Shown in pieces: positions 6,544-15,426 of a DNA stretch of 64,000 nucleotides (position 1 is the first letter of the stretch; each line of letters begins with the position of its first letter). Below the pieces are notes generated by a model. That model had not been told where the DNA came from and searched no databases. It saw only the letters and a list, made by a program, of their open reading frames with translations. The stretch covers positions 31,471 through 95,470 of the forward strand of contig JASEIM010000007.1 of NCBI GenBank assembly GCA_030017655.1, read 5' to 3'. The DNA is from Methanobacterium sp. (GTDB lineage Archaea > Methanobacteriota > Methanobacteria > Methanobacteriales > Methanobacteriaceae). Position numbers and translations under genes: made by a program.

Positions 6544-9036
6544 ATGATAATTTTACGGCGTAACAAAAAGATTGTAGAGATATTTCCAATTGGAAGCTCA
6601 AAAGGAGCATTAAATTCAAGAAGGAAACCAATTTTTTATGGTTATTTGAAGCTTAAAAGAATTAACAATCAGATAAGACCATATAAATTCATTGTTAAAA
6701 AAGGCGATAAGGAATCTCTTTTTCCTCCAGGTGAGGCTTTAAAGATTCTAAAGAAGCAAAACGTATACATCATAGGGGAAGATGCAGAAATCGAAGAGAT
6801 GCTTAATTCTCTAAATATTAAATACAGAAGAACCAGAATCTGTAAACACTGTACAATGGGGGGCTATATTACAATTATAAATCCACAAGTAGCCTATTTA
6901 TTCCATAAAAATTATATTTGCCGGAAATGTGCAGAAGAGGAAATTAAACGTGAACTAAAGGCAAGATCAATTGATTTAAGTGCATTTAATAATTTCAAAA
7001 AAATGCTGGATAAATCTGGAGACCTTAATAAAGTTTTAAGCATCTTTGATCCCAATTTTAACCCTTTAAAAAACCCTGATTTAACATTATATGATAAAAT
7101 AACTACAGTAGAAACAGATGATACAAAAAAAGTGAGTATGAATGAAATTGATGTACCTGACGAGTTCAAACAAATATTAAAAAATCAGGGAAGATATTTA
7201 CTGCCAGTTCAGGCATTGACCCTTTCCAACGGTCTTCTTGAAGGAGAAAATCTCCTTATAGTGTCTGCAACAGCAAGTGGAAAAACACTCATAGGGGAAC
7301 TTGCAGGGATACCCAATGCACTTAAAGGTAAAAAGTTCATGTTTTTAACCCCACTTGTAGCCCTTGCAAATCAAAAATACAGAGATTTTAAAAAGAGATA
7401 TGGTAAATTAGGTCTAAATATAGCTATAAGAGTTGGCATGAGTAGAATAAAGGCAAAAGAAGAGCTATCACTTCCAGATGAAGATATAGAAAATGCAGAT
7501 GTGATTGTGGGGACATATGAGGGCCTTGATTTTCTTCTGCGCTCAGGGAAGGCCAGTGACCTTGGTGAACTTGGAACTATTGTAATTGACGAAATACACA
7601 TGCTCGACGATGAAGAACGAGGACCTCGTTTAAATGGACTTATTCAAAGATTAAAGGCACTTTTTAATGATATACAAATTTTAGGGCTTTCTGCTACTAT
7701 TAAAAATCCTGATGTAATTGCTAAAGAGTTCGGGATGAAATTAATTGAATATGATAAACGTCCGGTTCCACTGGAACGTCACTTAATATTTGCAAGGTCT
7801 GAATACGAAAAAGAAGACATTATGGCAAAAATTACCAGGGCTGAATATAAAAACATCTCTAAAAAGGGATTTCACGGCCAGAGTATTATCTTTACAAATT
7901 CAAGAAGAAAAACCCATTCAATTGCAGATTATCTGGAAAAAAGGCACATTAATGCAGCTGCTTATCATGCTGGGCTTTCCTATGCAAAAAAGAATAGGAT
8001 TGAACGTGATTTTGCAAATCAAAAGATTTCTACAGTAGTTACAACAGCTGCACTTGCGGCGGGCGTTGATTTCCCTGCATCACAGGTTATATTTGAATCT
8101 TTAACCATGGGCAATAAATGGTTGACAAATAATGAGTTTTCACAGATGGTTGGAAGGGCAGGTAGGCCATCATATCATGATATTGGTAAAATATATCTCA
8201 TCCCAGAAGTTGCAAGGAAATTTGATGAAGAAACAGAAGATTTTATGGCTGTAAGTCTTCTTGAAAGCGACGTTAACCCAATATATGTTGATTATTCAGA
8301 AAACGATGTTATTGAACAATTTTTAGCAGATATTTCTTCCAGACGTGCAAAAAGATTTGATGACATAAAAAAAGCATATAAGGATTTGGATTTACCTCTT
8401 AGCTTTGATGAGGCATTTAATATATTAATTGATTCTGGATTTGTGGAGGAAAAAAAGGGGATTATATCAGCAACCAGATATGGAAAAGCTGTTTCAGTAT
8501 CATTTTTAAATCATATGGAAGCACAATATATAAGAAAAAACTTAAATAAAAATCCGCTTGAAATTGCAATAGCCCTTGGACCATTCGAAAGTGCATACAT
8601 GTCAAATAGAGTTAATAGAAGATTAAGTAAAGTTCTTAAAATCAATTTATCATCCAGGCTATTTGCAGATTCAACACTGGATATTTTATCCTCTGCTGAT
8701 ATGATTTCAAAGCTTGAAGCGAATCTGAGGGATCCTTTAATAAACATGCAGATCGACTTTTTCTCATGCAGATGTAAAGACAGACCCTTTTGCAAATGTT
8801 TCCAGACCGAATTTTCAAGGAGAATCCTGAAAGAACGTATGAATAAAAAAGACCCTGTAGATATCAGTAAAAAGTTTATGCGTAATTATCAGATCCATGC
8901 CTATGCTGGAGATATATTTTCATGGCTTGATTCCATAATAAGGAATTTAGAAGCAGTTAGAAGGATTTCAAGAGCTTTTAATAATCATAAAACTGCAAAA
9001 GAGTGTTCTAAATTTATAAGATTAATTGAAAGTTGA
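6544..9036 (+). CDS. Ski2-like DEAD/DEAH-box helicase with N-terminal zinc ribbon
   Basis: An 830-residue superfamily 2 helicase. A treble-clef or zinc-ribbon motif lies in the N-terminal region (Cys100, Cys103, Cys126, Cys129). The helicase core follows: Walker A SATASGKT (241-248), Walker B DEIH (349-352), SAT motif GLSATI near 383, then the second RecA domain with FTNSRRKTHS and motif VI MVGRAGRPSYHDIG. A cysteine-rich C-terminal segment (CRCKDRPFCKC, near residue 745) could bind a second metal or an Fe-S cluster. It probably unwinds or remodels RNA or DNA; the substrate cannot be told. I recall this architecture (DUF5814-type) from Methanobacteriales. GTTGATATC precedes the ATG; the gene stands alone. 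Confidence 0.85.
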   Translation: MIILRRNKKIVEIFPIGSSKGALNSRRKPIFYGYLKLKRINNQIRPYKFIVKKGDKESLFPPGEALKILKKQNVYIIGEDAEIEEMLNSLNIKYRRTRICKHCTMGGYITIINPQVAYLFHKNYICRKCAEEEIKRELKARSIDLSAFNNFKKMLDKSGDLNKVLSIFDPNFNPLKNPDLTLYDKITTVETDDTKKVSMNEIDVPDEFKQILKNQGRYLLPVQALTLSNGLLEGENLLIVSATASGKTLIGELAGIPNALKGKKFMFLTPLVALANQKYRDFKKRYGKLGLNIAIRVGMSRIKAKEELSLPDEDIENADVIVGTYEGLDFLLRSGKASDLGELGTIVIDEIHMLDDEERGPRLNGLIQRLKALFNDIQILGLSATIKNPDVIAKEFGMKLIEYDKRPVPLERHLIFARSEYEKEDIMAKITRAEYKNISKKGFHGQSIIFTNSRRKTHSIADYLEKRHINAAAYHAGLSYAKKNRIERDFANQKISTVVTTAALAAGVDFPASQVIFESLTMGNKWLTNNEFSQMVGRAGRPSYHDIGKIYLIPEVARKFDEETEDFMAVSLLESDVNPIYVDYSENDVIEQFLADISSRRAKRFDDIKKAYKDLDLPLSFDEAFNILIDSGFVEEKKGIISATRYGKAVSVSFLNHMEAQYIRKNLNKNPLEIAIALGPFESAYMSNRVNRRLSKVLKINLSSRLFADSTLDILSSADMISKLEANLRDPLINMQIDFFSCRCKDRPFCKCFQTEFSRRILKERMNKKDPVDISKKFMRNYQIHAYAGDIFSWLDSIIRNLEAVRRISRAFNNHKTAKECSKFIRLIES

Positions 9037-9038
9037 TT

Positions 9039-10601
9039 TTAATAAACCTTTTCGATCTTATATAAAGTTCCAACCTCTGAAATATCTAAAAAAGGGATCA
9101 GATAATAATTTTGACTTAAATTATCAAGTTCATGGAATACGAACACATTTCCACTATTTATCTTTTGATTTGCTGTATTTAAAAGATCATCTTCTTCTAC
9201 CTGGATGATAGTTACATTTGGGTTAATTTTATCCACAATCTGGAAATATTTAAATGCTGCATAGGATTTCCAGTAAGTAATGATGGTTGAATTGGAAGGA
9301 ACTTCTTTTAAAGCAGTATAAGCAAAGTAAGCAAACTTATCGTTGTTTATCTCTTCAATCTGACCATGGTTTGTAAAGTAAGAAGTAACTGGAACCAGAA
9401 GAGATGAAAAAAGTATAATAACTAAAAATAGCTTTAAAAAATTCCTTAAAGGGTTAAAACCTATTTCATGGTTTTTTAACGCATCTTTAACAAAGTTAAA
9501 TGAAGTGATTATGCCAATGCCAATAAATATTGAAAATATCAGAAATGAAGGAATAAACATCACTTCAAAATCAAATACATAATAATTTATGTAAAAGGAA
9601 ACATTTAAAAAAAACATCATGCTAAAAAGGATTAAATATTTAATATTATTTTTAAATAAACCTATTAATCCCAGTATCCCTAAAACCAAACCCATATACG
9701 AAAAATTAGCTTTTAAAAATCCCAGATACATTAAAATATTTTCAGGAATCTTGGGAAATGAAATTATAAAATGATTTGAAAATTTCTGGGCTGTAATCAA
9801 CATCCACCATTCATAAATGCTCTGGGGAACTTCACCGAATCCTGGATGTTGAGAAGCTCTTATCAAGATATATACAAATTGAAGTAATCCGATCATGAAG
9901 ATTGAAATAAATATAATTGAATTTTTATGGTTTAAAAATATTTTATAATTAGTTAAAGCGATGAATAATAAGAAAGCAGGCATAAAAAAAAGATTAGATG
10001 CATGAGCTCCGATACTCAGCCCATAAATAAGGAAAAATACATATAAATATTTAATATCTCTGTTTTCGTTCCATTTTATGAGTATTAAAATCATTAAGGC
10101 TATAAAAAATGCATTTAAAGTGTAAACTTCTGCTATTTCTGCCTGTGACCAGAAAGTTTTGGATAATGCCAGTGAAAGCGCAGCAATCACTGCAATCAAT
10201 CTATAAATATTAAAATCTGAATTTACTTTAGTTAAATGTGAATCAGACATGTTTTTATCTTTAAATAACTTTTTATTCAATATAACTAATTTGAACACTA
10301 TAATGTAAACTATAGATACGGTTATTGCACCGAAAAATGCTGACATTGTATTTACTCTTTGAGCAACAGTTCCAACTGGAATCATGGTAAAAATATGCCC
10401 GATCCATGTGTATATAGGGTAACCGTTGGGATGCGGTATCCCTAGGATATAACACACTATGGAAAACTCTGCAGGATCACCTTCAAATATGGAAGGTGCT
10501 AAGAACTTAATATAAATGATAAAAGTCAGGATAAAAAGAATTGTAGATACTAAAATGTCTTTTTTTTCCACTTTAAAGTTATTAATATTATTTAAATTCA
10601 A
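9039..10601 (-). CDS. Polytopic membrane protein, DUF2723-type putative glycosyltransferase
   Basis: The 520-residue protein has roughly ten to twelve hydrophobic segments. The N-terminal extracytoplasmic loop carries GDPAEFSIVCYILGIPHPNG followed by YPIYTWIG, matching the DUF2723 signature (acidic GxxAEF, then HPPGYPLY), a GT-C-like family related to protein O-mannosyltransferases. A lipid-linked sugar donor and a surface acceptor are likely but not shown. The start is TTG at 10601, with GGTG five bases upstream. The gene converges on the helicase gene, with only two bases between the stop codons. The C-terminal soluble part (from about residue 405) is probably external. Confidence 0.75.
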   Translation of the reverse strand: MNLNNINNFKVEKKDILVSTILFILTFIIYIKFLAPSIFEGDPAEFSIVCYILGIPHPNGYPIYTWIGHIFTMIPVGTVAQRVNTMSAFFGAITVSIVYIIVFKLVILNKKLFKDKNMSDSHLTKVNSDFNIYRLIAVIAALSLALSKTFWSQAEIAEVYTLNAFFIALMILILIKWNENRDIKYLYVFFLIYGLSIGAHASNLFFMPAFLLFIALTNYKIFLNHKNSIIFISIFMIGLLQFVYILIRASQHPGFGEVPQSIYEWWMLITAQKFSNHFIISFPKIPENILMYLGFLKANFSYMGLVLGILGLIGLFKNNIKYLILFSMMFFLNVSFYINYYVFDFEVMFIPSFLIFSIFIGIGIITSFNFVKDALKNHEIGFNPLRNFLKLFLVIILFSSLLVPVTSYFTNHGQIEEINNDKFAYFAYTALKEVPSNSTIITYWKSYAAFKYFQIVDKINPNVTIIQVEEDDLLNTANQKINSGNVFVFHELDNLSQNYYLIPFLDISEVGTLYKIEKVY

Positions 10602-10644
10602 AGGAACACCTTAAAAGTTATAATAGATACAAAAATTATTTTAA

Positions 10645-11334
10645 TTAATCCAGCAACTTTTCTATGTCTTTAATTACATCGCTAATTGCAGTTTCCAGCA
10701 ATTCATTGCCTAATTCAATATCTATGCAAACACCCTCATTTTCTACAGATACTGCACCTTTATTAATTCCTTTGTCAATACTACGTGCTTCTTTGAAACC
10801 AACCATACCTACTTCTGGATGATTTTTAAAGTTGCAGTGTTCTTCAAGCTTTGACTCATCAACAATATTTAAAACACTTCCTATTGAAAGTTCACCGGTT
10901 CCTGCATGGGGGCCTTCTATTTCAACTATTTTATTATTGAATATTATCTTAATTTCCATTTCTTTTTCTATATCATCCAGATAATCAAGAAGCGGAATAT
11001 TACCTCCGTGTCCATTTACCAGAACCACTTTTTTGATATTAAGACATTTCTTTGCATTTTTGAGTGTAGGAAGGAGGCGCTTTAAAGCTAACTCTTCTGC
11101 ATCTATATGAATACCGTGTTTTATGTAAGAATATTCTGTAGCAGCATACAGTATCCCTATAAATTTTGCACCGCTTCTTAAAGCTGCTTGAAGGGCAATG
11201 TAGGCAGCTATTTTGGAATCAGTATCAATGGGAAGTGCAGCCCCATGATTTTCAAGGTGAGATCCAACTGCAAGCACACCTATTTCATGGACCTTTGGGG
11301 AAATAACATTTCCAGCTTTGAATTTAAGTTCCAT
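10645..11334 (-). CDS. arfB: 2-amino-5-formylamino-6-ribosylaminopyrimidinone 5'-phosphate deformylase (ArfB), creatininase family
   Basis: A creatininase-family metalloenzyme of about 229 residues. Metal-binding and catalytic signatures are visible: GSHLENHGAALPIDTD (Glu28, His30, Asp37 and Asp39), VNGHGGN (His109) and EGPHAGTGE (His143, Glu148). Close resemblance to MJ0116 ArfB, as I recall it, points to hydrolysis of the formyl group from the Fe-dependent GTP cyclohydrolase product, a step towards riboflavin and the F420 deazaflavin. The frame is open to an ATG at 11349, but AGGT lies 6 bases before the ATG at 11334. It directly follows the PUA-domain gene. A generic creatininase-family amidohydrolase is the alternative. 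Confidence 0.82.
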   Translation of the reverse strand: MELKFKAGNVISPKVHEIGVLAVGSHLENHGAALPIDTDSKIAAYIALQAALRSGAKFIGILYAATEYSYIKHGIHIDAEELALKRLLPTLKNAKKCLNIKKVVLVNGHGGNIPLLDYLDDIEKEMEIKIIFNNKIVEIEGPHAGTGELSIGSVLNIVDESKLEEHCNFKNHPEVGMVGFKEARSIDKGINKGAVSVENEGVCIDIELGNELLETAISDVIKDIEKLLD

Positions 11335-11349
11335 AATCTTACCTTTCAT

Positions 11350-11826
11350 CTATACTGTTAAATTCCAGATTTTATCCCCAATGTAATGGATTGTTTCAAT
11401 GGCTTTTCCTTCAGTATTTTCAACCATTTCTGGGCCCGAAATAAGACTTTTTCCTACTGCAAGGGGTTTTCTGTGGGTTTCATCAACTATAATAACGAAA
11501 TCTCCTTTTTTTATGTTTAAATCCGCTTCAGTAATGCCTGGGGACATAATATCAGCCCCTTTAGCAACAAACTTAACAGCCCCCATATCTACAACAACGT
11601 AATTTGTCATTATTTCAAGCTCCAATGCGCCTTTAAGTGTTGGAACAGGTTTATCCTCAATCATCATGATCAGGGGTTCCCTGTCTATTAATAGAATATT
11701 ATATGGTTCCCCTTCAAGAATTTCCACCTTACTTTTTGATTTGATCAACATGGAAAAATCTCCCAGCTGTTCCTTAACTTTTTTAAATTTCTTTTTTTGA
11801 AGATAATAGCGTTTTCTTATTTTCAA
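11350..11826 (-). CDS. PUA-domain RNA-binding protein (archaeal MCT-1/Tma20-like)
   Basis: This 158-residue protein has a basic N-terminal domain (MKIRKRYYLQKKKFKKVKEQ) and a C-terminal PUA domain from about residue 75, with VPTLKGALELEIMTNYVVVD, MGAVKFVAKGADIMSPGI and KGDFVIIVDE. The arrangement matches archaeal relatives of MCT-1/Tma20, which bind tRNA or the small ribosomal subunit. A role in translation initiation or RNA modification is inferred from family only. GGGTGTGAG lies about 8 bases before the ATG. arfB follows on the same strand with no gap, so the two are probably co-transcribed. Confidence 0.82.
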   Translation of the reverse strand: MKIRKRYYLQKKKFKKVKEQLGDFSMLIKSKSKVEILEGEPYNILLIDREPLIMMIEDKPVPTLKGALELEIMTNYVVVDMGAVKFVAKGADIMSPGITEADLNIKKGDFVIIVDETHRKPLAVGKSLISGPEMVENTEGKAIETIHYIGDKIWNLTV

Positions 11827-12443
11827 TTCTCACACCCTAAATATTATTTACTTAATTTTTGATGCTTAATAAATATTTTTGGTTAAATTGGTCTTTACAA
11901 TTGTGTATTAGAGCAAATTGTTTATTTAAGATATCAGTAACTCTAATTTATTTGTTTAAAAATAAATTTAAAAATTTTCTTTTTTTAGTTAAATCATTTA
12001 ATTTAAGAAATACTAAGTATGGTAAATTATATAAAAAGTAATAATGATAAAAGTTATCAAAAAAATTTCTGTTAACAAATTTAAAAATTTTAAAAATTGC
12101 AGGAAATTAACAGAATATGTATCTATACACATAATCTGGGTTTAAAATCTTTTATACTTTGATAAAGAATCAAACAACAATCTTTAAATAGAATTTCATA
12201 CAGAAATGTGCTTTGATCAAACTTTTTTGATGCTTAAGCCATATATGGATCAAAACAACATTTTTAAACTTAAATACTATTAAATATATAAAAATAGATA
12301 TAATTCTTTACTACTAATTTTATTGGTAGTTAGTGGAGTTTTTCTAATTAAAATAAATATTAGATTATCTTTATATGATGTAACATGGTATATTATTGAC
12401 TTATACTCAAAGTCCAAGATATTTCCTAATTAATGACGGATAC
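11827..12443. other. AT-rich intergenic region
   Basis: About 620 bases between divergent genes. A plus-strand frame at 11859-12041 is Phe/Leu/Lys-rich with no ribosome binding site and looks like a chance opening in AT-rich DNA. I see no RNA gene or repeat here. Confidence 0.4.
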
Positions 12444-12456
12444 ATTTAAATATATA
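12444..12456 (+). promoter_or_regulatory. Probable TATA box of the Sm-like gene
   Basis: ATTTAAATATATA lies about 40 bases before the GTG start at 12493. A transcription start about 25 bases downstream (near 12473) would leave a leader of about 20 bases containing AGGTGA. Inferred from sequence and spacing. Confidence 0.5.
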
Positions 12457-12492
12457 TCATGTCAACAATGATGTTATAGGATAGGTGATAAT

Positions 12493-12735
12493 GTGAGTGT
12501 ACAGAAAAATGTGAATGTTTCAAGACCACTTGATGCACTAGGTAAATCTTTAAACTCCCAAGTATTAATCAAGCTTAAAGGCGGAAGAGAATTTAGGGGA
12601 GTTCTTAAAAGTTTTGACATGCATATGAACCTTGTATTAAATGATGCTGAAGAACTTGAAAATGGAGAATCATCCCGAAGATTGGGAATTGTACTTATAA
12701 GAGGAGACAACATAGTTTATATATCTCCAGGCTAA
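12493..12735 (+). CDS. Sm-like (LSm) RNA-binding protein
   Basis: An 80-residue archaeal Sm-like protein that should form a heptameric ring binding U-rich RNA. The Sm1 motif is seen in GGREFRGVLKSFDMHMNLVL with the conserved Asp-x-His-x-Asn, and the Sm2 motif in IRGDNIVYISPG. The start is GTG at 12493, six bases after AGGTGA (12480s). The gene lies upstream of rpl37e on the same strand with a gap of 94 bases; this Sm/L37e pairing is widespread in archaea and suggests a link between RNA handling and ribosome assembly. Length is normal. Confidence 0.94.
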   Translation: MSVQKNVNVSRPLDALGKSLNSQVLIKLKGGREFRGVLKSFDMHMNLVLNDAEELENGESSRRLGIVLIRGDNIVYISPG

Positions 12736-12829
12736 CTTTTAAAATATAAATAAATTAAAAACTTTTAATCTGATTAGTTTTAATTAATGAACTAAATTTT
12801 GTAAATTCAAATTTATAGGAGGATAATGA

Positions 12830-13012
12830 ATGAAAGGAACGCCCTCATTTGGTAAGCGTAATAAAAAAACCCACATTAGGTGTAGGAGATGTGGTAAAAA
12901 CTCATACCACGCAAGAAAAAAATACTGCGCAGCATGTGGTTTTGGAAGATCCAGCAGAATACGAAAGTACAGCTGGCAAAATAAGAAAATTACAGGATAT
13001 AGGTTGAAATAG
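12830..13012 (+). CDS. rpl37e: 50S ribosomal protein L37e
   Basis: A 60-residue basic ribosomal protein of the large subunit, found only in archaea and eukaryotes. It begins MKGTPSFGKRNKKTHIRCRR and carries the zinc-binding pattern CRRC then CAAC (Cys18, Cys21, Cys33, Cys36), ending GYRLK. A strong GGAGG lies 7 bases before the ATG. The stop codon TAG is followed immediately by the ATG of the TOPRIM gene with no spacer, so the two are almost certainly translationally coupled. Confidence 0.97.
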   Translation: MKGTPSFGKRNKKTHIRCRRCGKNSYHARKKYCAACGFGRSSRIRKYSWQNKKITGYRLK

Positions 13013-13882
13013 ATGGACGCAAAGAATCCTATTGATGTACGGATAATTGTAGAAGGTGCATCAGATGTGGAAAGCATTTCTAGAGCTATGAAGAATATAG
13101 CTTTAGGGGCTGAATACCACATTACCATATCCTCTATAATCCCTACAACAAGCCCAGAAATAGCAAAGAGAGCTGTAAAGGGTGCAGATATTGTTTTAAT
13201 TGCAACTGATGTTGATGCCCCAGGACGTGAACTTGCAGAAAAGTTCCAGAAAGTCCTGAAAAATGAAGTGGGACATATTGAACGGATGAAACTTCCTTTT
13301 GGACATGATGTTGAATATATAGACCCTTTTTTAATACAGAATGAAATAAAAAATGCAATTATAAGGTCAGGGCTAATTGCTATTGCCAATATTAAACTGC
13401 TTCGTGAATTTGAAGATAAATTAAAAGAATCAAAAGAAGTAATCGGAAATTTATCTCAAATTAATAAAGAATTAGAGGCAGCAAATAAAGAAATTTCTTT
13501 TAAACATGATGAAATTGTTAAATCAAATGATAAACTCAATGAGGAAACAGATAATTTAAATAAAAAATATAATGGTTTAAAGAATGAGTTTACCGCATTG
13601 AAGCGCGAATATGAGGATATTCAAAGCAAAGATTTATTTGAAGTGTTTTCTATAAAAGAATTATGGAAAGAATCTTTTAATGAAGAATTAGATGATTACG
13701 AACAAATTTATTTTATAAGTAATGAATTTAAGCCAGAAAATATTGTAGTTGGTCAAAATCGAATTGCAGCTTTAACTAAAAAAGATGCTGTTGACTGGCT
13801 TAAAATAATCAGAACAGTCTTAATATTTTATGATTCTAAAATTGAAGACTTAAAGGAAGATTTTAATAAAGGAAAAATTTAA
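13013..13882 (+). CDS. TOPRIM-domain protein with long coiled coil, function unknown
   Basis: Residues 1-130 carry a TOPRIM fold signature: RIIVEGASDVESI (catalytic Glu) and IVLIATDVDAPGRELAEKF (Asp-x-Asp), the acidic residues that bind magnesium in topoisomerases, primases and nucleases such as RNase M5. Residues 130-210 are a charged coiled coil (KLKESKEVIGNLSQINKELE and following), and the C-terminal 80 residues are unassigned. No topoisomerase or primase body is present. Zero-base coupling to rpl37e hints at an RNA or ribosome role, for example nuclease processing, but that is inference. Confidence 0.75.
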   Translation: MDAKNPIDVRIIVEGASDVESISRAMKNIALGAEYHITISSIIPTTSPEIAKRAVKGADIVLIATDVDAPGRELAEKFQKVLKNEVGHIERMKLPFGHDVEYIDPFLIQNEIKNAIIRSGLIAIANIKLLREFEDKLKESKEVIGNLSQINKELEAANKEISFKHDEIVKSNDKLNEETDNLNKKYNGLKNEFTALKREYEDIQSKDLFEVFSIKELWKESFNEELDDYEQIYFISNEFKPENIVVGQNRIAALTKKDAVDWLKIIRTVLIFYDSKIEDLKEDFNKGKI

Positions 13883-13960
13883 TTAAACTTATTTAATATA
13901 CTAAGCCCATAAAGGGTAACTTCATTTTCAATACAACTAATCTAGATAAAATCAGGAGAA

Positions 13961-15376
13961 TTGAAATTGCAGGATAAATGTGGTATTGTAGGTGCATATT
14001 CTCACAAAAAGTCTAAAAACGTTTCAAGATCCATATATTATGGGCTTTATGCTTTACAGCACAGGGGACAGGAATCCGCAGGAATTTCCGTACACAATGA
14101 TGAAGAAATGTGTACATATAGAGGTATGGGGCTCGTTTGCGATGTTTTTAACAATGGAAATATCGAAGGACTAGAGGGTCATGTTGGAATTGGACATGTA
14201 AGATATTCAACTACAGGTAAATCAAAAATAGAAAATTCACAGCCCTTTTTTAATGAATTTGAATTTGGAACAATTGCAGTTGCTCATAATGGAGATATTA
14301 TAAACTCCATGGAATTGAGGGAGGAACTGGAAAATCACGGTTATGAATTTAAATCAGATACTGATTCTGAAGTTATCTGTCAGTTACTTACTGAAATTTA
14401 TCTTAAAACAAAGGATATAGTAAAAGCAATTCAGGAAGTATCAAAAAAACTGATAGGTTCTTATTCACTGGTTATTTTACTTAACAATGAACTGATTGTG
14501 GTTAGAGATCCGGTAGGAATTAAGCCTCTTTCACTGGGTAAGAAAGGAGATATGGATATTGTAGCATCTGAAACTGTTGCATTTGATGCTATTGGTGGTG
14601 AATACATCCGTTCTATAGAACCTGGAGAGATACTTGTTATAAACGATGAAATGAATAGTTTTAAAATGGAAAATGTTAATTCCACAAGAAGAGCACATTG
14701 TATGTTTGAATATGTTTATTTCGCCCGTCCAGACAGTATACTGGATGATAGGAATGTTTATGATGTGCGTTTAAACATTGGAAAAGCGCTTGCTAGAGAA
14801 TATTCTACAGATGCTGAGGTTGTAATGCCTGTACCTGACTCTGCAATTACTGCCGCAATAGGTTATTCGAGAGAATCAGGACTCCCTTACGGGGAAGGCC
14901 TTATTAAAAACCGTTATGTAGGCAGAACGTTTATTATGCCAACCCAGGAAGAGCGTGAGAACTCGGTAAGGCTTAAAATGAACCCGGTCAAATCAGAACT
15001 TGAGGGTAAAAAAATAGTGCTTATAGATGACAGTATAGTGAGGGGGACTACTTCAAGATCAACAGTCAATGCTTTAAAGGATGCTGGAGCCAAAGAAATT
15101 CATTTAAGAATAGGATGCCCTCCAATTATATCGCCATGTTATTATGGAATAGCAATGGCAACAAAAAGAGAACTTATAGCTTCAAATAAAGAAATAGAAG
15201 AGATAAGAGAATATTTAGGCGTGGATTCACTGGGATATCTGAGTGTCGATTCACTTGTAGAATGCATAGGCATAAAAAGAGACGAACTTTGTCTTGGATG
15301 CCTTACAGGAGAATATCCAACATCATTACCTGAAAATATTGAAGAATATGAAGCTAAACGCTGTACATGCCCTTAA
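13961..15376 (+). CDS. purF: Amidophosphoribosyltransferase
   Basis: PurF makes phosphoribosylamine from PRPP and glutamine, the first committed purine step. The 471-residue protein starts at TTG (13961; AGGAG upstream) with a six-residue segment before Cys7, which must be removed to expose the Ntn nucleophile (CGIVGAYSHK). The glutaminase half runs to about 230; the phosphoribosyltransferase half has the PRPP motif KIVLIDDSIVRGTTSR near 351-366. Cys247, Cys393, Cys444 and Cys447 fit the four ligands of the [4Fe-4S] cluster in the Bacillus subtilis-type enzyme. It is monocistronic and about 12 kb from the purCSQ set. Confidence 0.96.
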   Translation: MKLQDKCGIVGAYSHKKSKNVSRSIYYGLYALQHRGQESAGISVHNDEEMCTYRGMGLVCDVFNNGNIEGLEGHVGIGHVRYSTTGKSKIENSQPFFNEFEFGTIAVAHNGDIINSMELREELENHGYEFKSDTDSEVICQLLTEIYLKTKDIVKAIQEVSKKLIGSYSLVILLNNELIVVRDPVGIKPLSLGKKGDMDIVASETVAFDAIGGEYIRSIEPGEILVINDEMNSFKMENVNSTRRAHCMFEYVYFARPDSILDDRNVYDVRLNIGKALAREYSTDAEVVMPVPDSAITAAIGYSRESGLPYGEGLIKNRYVGRTFIMPTQEERENSVRLKMNPVKSELEGKKIVLIDDSIVRGTTSRSTVNALKDAGAKEIHLRIGCPPIISPCYYGIAMATKRELIASNKEIEEIREYLGVDSLGYLSVDSLVECIGIKRDELCLGCLTGEYPTSLPENIEEYEAKRCTCP

Positions 15377-15426
15377 TTTACAATAAATTAATTCATTAGA
15401 TCATTCCTTTTTATAAGAGATTAACG

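Noticed and set aside
11859..12041. 60-codon plus-strand frame in the gap before the Sm-like gene
   Set aside because: Phe/Leu/Lys/Asn-rich translation, no ribosome binding site, typical of chance frames in AT-rich DNA.
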